Assembly (NCBI GenBank): GCA_019055375.1
Contig: JAHQIW010000274.1
Span: 186,001-250,000 of the forward strand
DNA: 64,000 nucleotides
Source of the DNA: Parelaphostrongylus tenuis
Taxonomy: Eukaryota; Nematoda; Chromadorea; Rhabditida; Metastrongylidae
Direction of reading: 5' to 3'
Shown here: positions 61,400-64,000 of the stretch, piece by piece
Layout of the letters: the number at the start of each line of letters is the position of its first letter
How positions within the stretch are numbered: the first letter of the stretch is position 1
Notes under the pieces: model-generated
The model's input: the letters and a program-made list of their open reading frames with translations, nothing else
What the model was told of the DNA's origin: nothing
Databases searched by the model: none
Translations under genes and position numbers: made by a program

Positions 61400-63070
61400 A
61401 AGAAAATTAGAATATATCAGCGGTAAACCCCAAAAATGTGTTTCAACACGTCTCGATTTTCTGACTAAGAAAAACCTGTTAGGATCCACAGGCTTAGGTG
61501 GATAATATAGAAAGTCTAGTGTCTGCCAATACAAAATTCTGATCTTCTAGAGCCTAAAAGACAATTTTTTTGTTGAGACTCTCACTTTGATCGCGACTGC
61601 AAGTAAGAAAGCTCGATTTTGCCCATTTAGACATGATGATGTTGCCGAGTGCACCGGTTTTTATTTTTGTTACTCTTTTATAGAAAGTTTCCAAATTTTT
61701 TTTACAAATTTTGTTTCTAATTAATTTAGGATTGAGAAAATATTCGTTAAAACTTTATAAATACCTTTATGATGACAGAGAACAGCTCTTTTGTGAATTA
61801 ATATTCTAAAAATTGAACTACTAAGATGCTCCCATTATCGAAAAATTATCGAGTGTTCTTCAAAAAAAAACTGCAGAAATATGCCAAGTCTGAGCAAATA
61901 TGGGAGTCTTAGGCTTCAGTCAGCGTTATATAAATGCAAATGCAGATGTTTAATAAACATGCCATAGAAATTTCTAGAAATTTTGGTGCTGAAAAAATGG
62001 CAAATTTTGTGTCTAAGATGAGCTCATTGTAAATGGAAGTCGTCTAGTGCGATTTACACTTCATCAAGTGCAGCTAAATACGGTAGTCATGAGCAGGTCC
62101 TGTACAACGATCACTTTTGTGAGTTACAATAGGTTTTCATCATCCTAACATTAAGTCTAATCTGAAAATAACAGAGAATTTTTGTAGTGATGGTTCAAGT
62201 TTCCCATACCATGGGAAAATCAATGTAGTTGTTTTTCATTTGGCATTGATGACAAATGAACTTTGAGTTGTTCTGCGTCATCAATCCGACACCGGAACGA
62301 AGCACTTTCACTCAGTTGTTTGTCGACATGATTAGCATATATTTATTCCCAAGTATTTTTATTCTGACTGAGTAAATTCATTCTGCTCAAATTCTGACTA
62401 GTCTGATATAATTTAAGGAGTAAATTTATAAACATGTATTGATGATCTTACTTGAAAAATGCTCTTTATATTTGAAACTTACGTGGCTAAATTGAATTCC
62501 TGCTTTAAAGCTTTCTAATGACATTGAAGATCCTCAGTTTTTTATTAATACCTGATGAATATCTGATTCATTTACTCATTCGTTGATTTTTTGCCCTAGG
62601 GATACGGAATTAGTAAAGGTATTTGTATTTATTGGTTGATGGCGATCATAAATATCGATGAGCGGCACGTTACTCGAGTTTTGTAATGTTTTCTTGCTTT
62701 GATTTTGAGCGCCAATAAGATAGCTTTTTTCGCTCAAAAATTCGCAACCATATTTTTCGTTGAAAAGGACGTTTCCGCTTCAATCAATAACAATTCTTCA
62801 TTGACATTTTCGTGCTGTTCTTAGTTTTCTACATTGAATCATCATAAGTGTCATTTTATATCAGATGTGCTAGAATCTTAAAGAGAATTTTTCTTAAGTG
62901 TTGATAAATATGGTAATAAATTATGCACTCACATGTGTATAATTAGAAAGACCTTGATATGCTATCGAGATTCAGGCAAAAAATTGCCTAAACAGCAAAG
63001 TATCGGTCAAGTGAAAGTTAGAAGTATGTATTTTCCTTTGCATTACAATATGAAATATTTGAAACTTTAT
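61400..63070. other. AT-rich intergenic stretch, nothing recognised
   Basis: There are no open frames of useful length, no repeat match and no exon with paired splice sites. It may hold regulatory sequence or an unseen first exon of the gene at 63.5 kb. Confidence 0.35.
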
Positions 63071-63074
63071 TGAT

Positions 63075-63295
63075 TCGCCTTCACAGTTTTATTCACTATG
63101 CCCACCACTTCTAGCACTCAACTCGATTTTTCGTGTTTTTTATGAACGTCTTAGAATTCCGATTGAGCACATCTCCTTGCAGTCTCGGGGATAGCCTCGC
63201 TTTGGCGTTCCATGAGACGTTCGTTATTGACTGTTAGAGAGTGTTGGGGTGGGGTTTGGCCTTGCGCACGCCACGACACCCACTTCCCCATGTGA
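63075..63295 (-). mobile_element. tRNA-head SINE-like repeat, family D
   Basis: CGCCTTCACAGTTTTATTCA, GATTGAGCACATCTCCTTGC and TTATTGACTGTTAGAGAGTG on the + strand match the 52.5-kb copy. The head is weathered. Confidence 0.55.
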
Positions 63296-63535
63296 AATCA
63301 TTTAGACCGTAATTACATGTAATTCCTATACATTAAAATACCATTATTTTTGTGTGTTGCGTTGTATGAATTTGGTCATATGCATTCTTTTGAATTTTGT
63401 AAATTATATGTCGTATTTGTTACGGTTGGCAACTGATCTTGAAAGTTCTATATCTCGCTTTGTTTTACTATGACGTACTTCATTCTTCATCGACCGATGT
63501 ATTGATCGTTATTGATTGATAAGGTTGACTCGCAG

Positions 63536-63821
63536 TCGTGGCGTCTGCTTCTAATTGGAACAATTCAACATCGCGACGTCGGTCTATCTCGACCGTATGT
63601 GGTCCGTCAAATCGCGAAATCAACCAGTTTTATTCGAAATTTTTTCCTGAAAAAGTGATTTTCAATTTTTTTTGTTATAACTTTTGTTAACAATTTTCTG
63701 TTTCTCGTCAAAGCGGTAGCAGTTTTTGGTCAGTGCTTTATTTTAGTGTATTCCGCAACAGTATGGTACTTATAATTCGTCTTATGTGAATCAGAACATT
63801 CCTCAAAACGTCTACTTCAGT
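63536..63821 (+). CDS. First visible exons of a gene running off the right edge, unknown
   Basis: Exon a, 63536-63654 (after TTGACTCGCAG), reads VASASNWNNSTSRRRSISTV, later NREINQFYSKFFPEK, to AAA|GTGATT. Exon b, 63747-63821 (after GCTTTATTTTAG), reads CIPQQYGTYNSSYVN to YFS|GTAAGT. Phases agree (2 in, 0, 0). The Asn/Ser/Arg/Gln-rich composition suggests a disordered region, for example of an RNA- or DNA-binding protein, which is only a guess. No ATG lies in exon a, so an upstream exon or a different start is needed. A second frame is open across exon a. Confidence 0.4.
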
Positions 63822-64000
63822 GTAAGTTACGCTCTTCCCATTTTTATTCGTAGTGCATGTCAGCAGCTTTGTAGATGTTCCTTTGATAAAGTTTTTTTTT
63901 GAGACATAATGCTTTCAAAATCCTCACCAGTCCTCTCATTTCATACGATCGAACTGGCTTTATCCCTTCTTCAAACGTAAAGTATTCAAGTAATGCTCAA

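Overview
The window looks like nuclear DNA of a parasitic nematode, most likely a strongylid (clade V, hookworm-like). The evidence is an AT-rich composition, spliced genes whose large introns are full of repeats, nematode splice sites (TTTCAG acceptors), a probable trans-splice acceptor before the first ATG, and a gene of the DUF229 family, which is greatly expanded in nematodes. No bacterial operons, rRNA, intact tRNA or CRISPR array were found. Everything was read by eye, so intron-exon structures are predictions without RNA support.

The best-supported gene fills about 4.2-20.9 kb on the + strand. It is a 16-exon DUF229 (alkaline-phosphatase/sulfatase clan) gene whose exons join in frame to 641 codons. 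Its introns carry a broken mariner transposase, several tRNA-like SINEs and inverted-repeat (MITE-like) elements.

The other coding calls are weaker. A small secreted or membrane Cys-rich protein gene lies on the - strand at 33.6-34.3 kb (three exons, 113 aa, AATAAA right after the stop). A convincing 299-nt orphan exon lies on the - strand at 54.8-55.1 kb. The first in-window exons of a gene running off the right edge lie at 63.5-63.8 kb (+). Coding-like pieces with in-frame stops at 40.7-42.1 kb and 45.2-45.5 kb look like decayed genes. Single candidate exons lie at 1.4, 21.9 and 31.2 kb.

Most of the remaining sequence is mobile or repetitive DNA: at least five tRNA-head SINE-like families, three MITE-like families, three mariner remnants, a 1.2-kb array with inverted units, long (AT)n/(GT)n microsatellites and a triplet-rich minisatellite. 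Two SINE copies are informative. One is nested inside a MITE copy. Another has its 5' half inverted, the mark of twin-primed reverse transcription. No cooperating gene cluster was recognised; the genes appear unrelated to one another.
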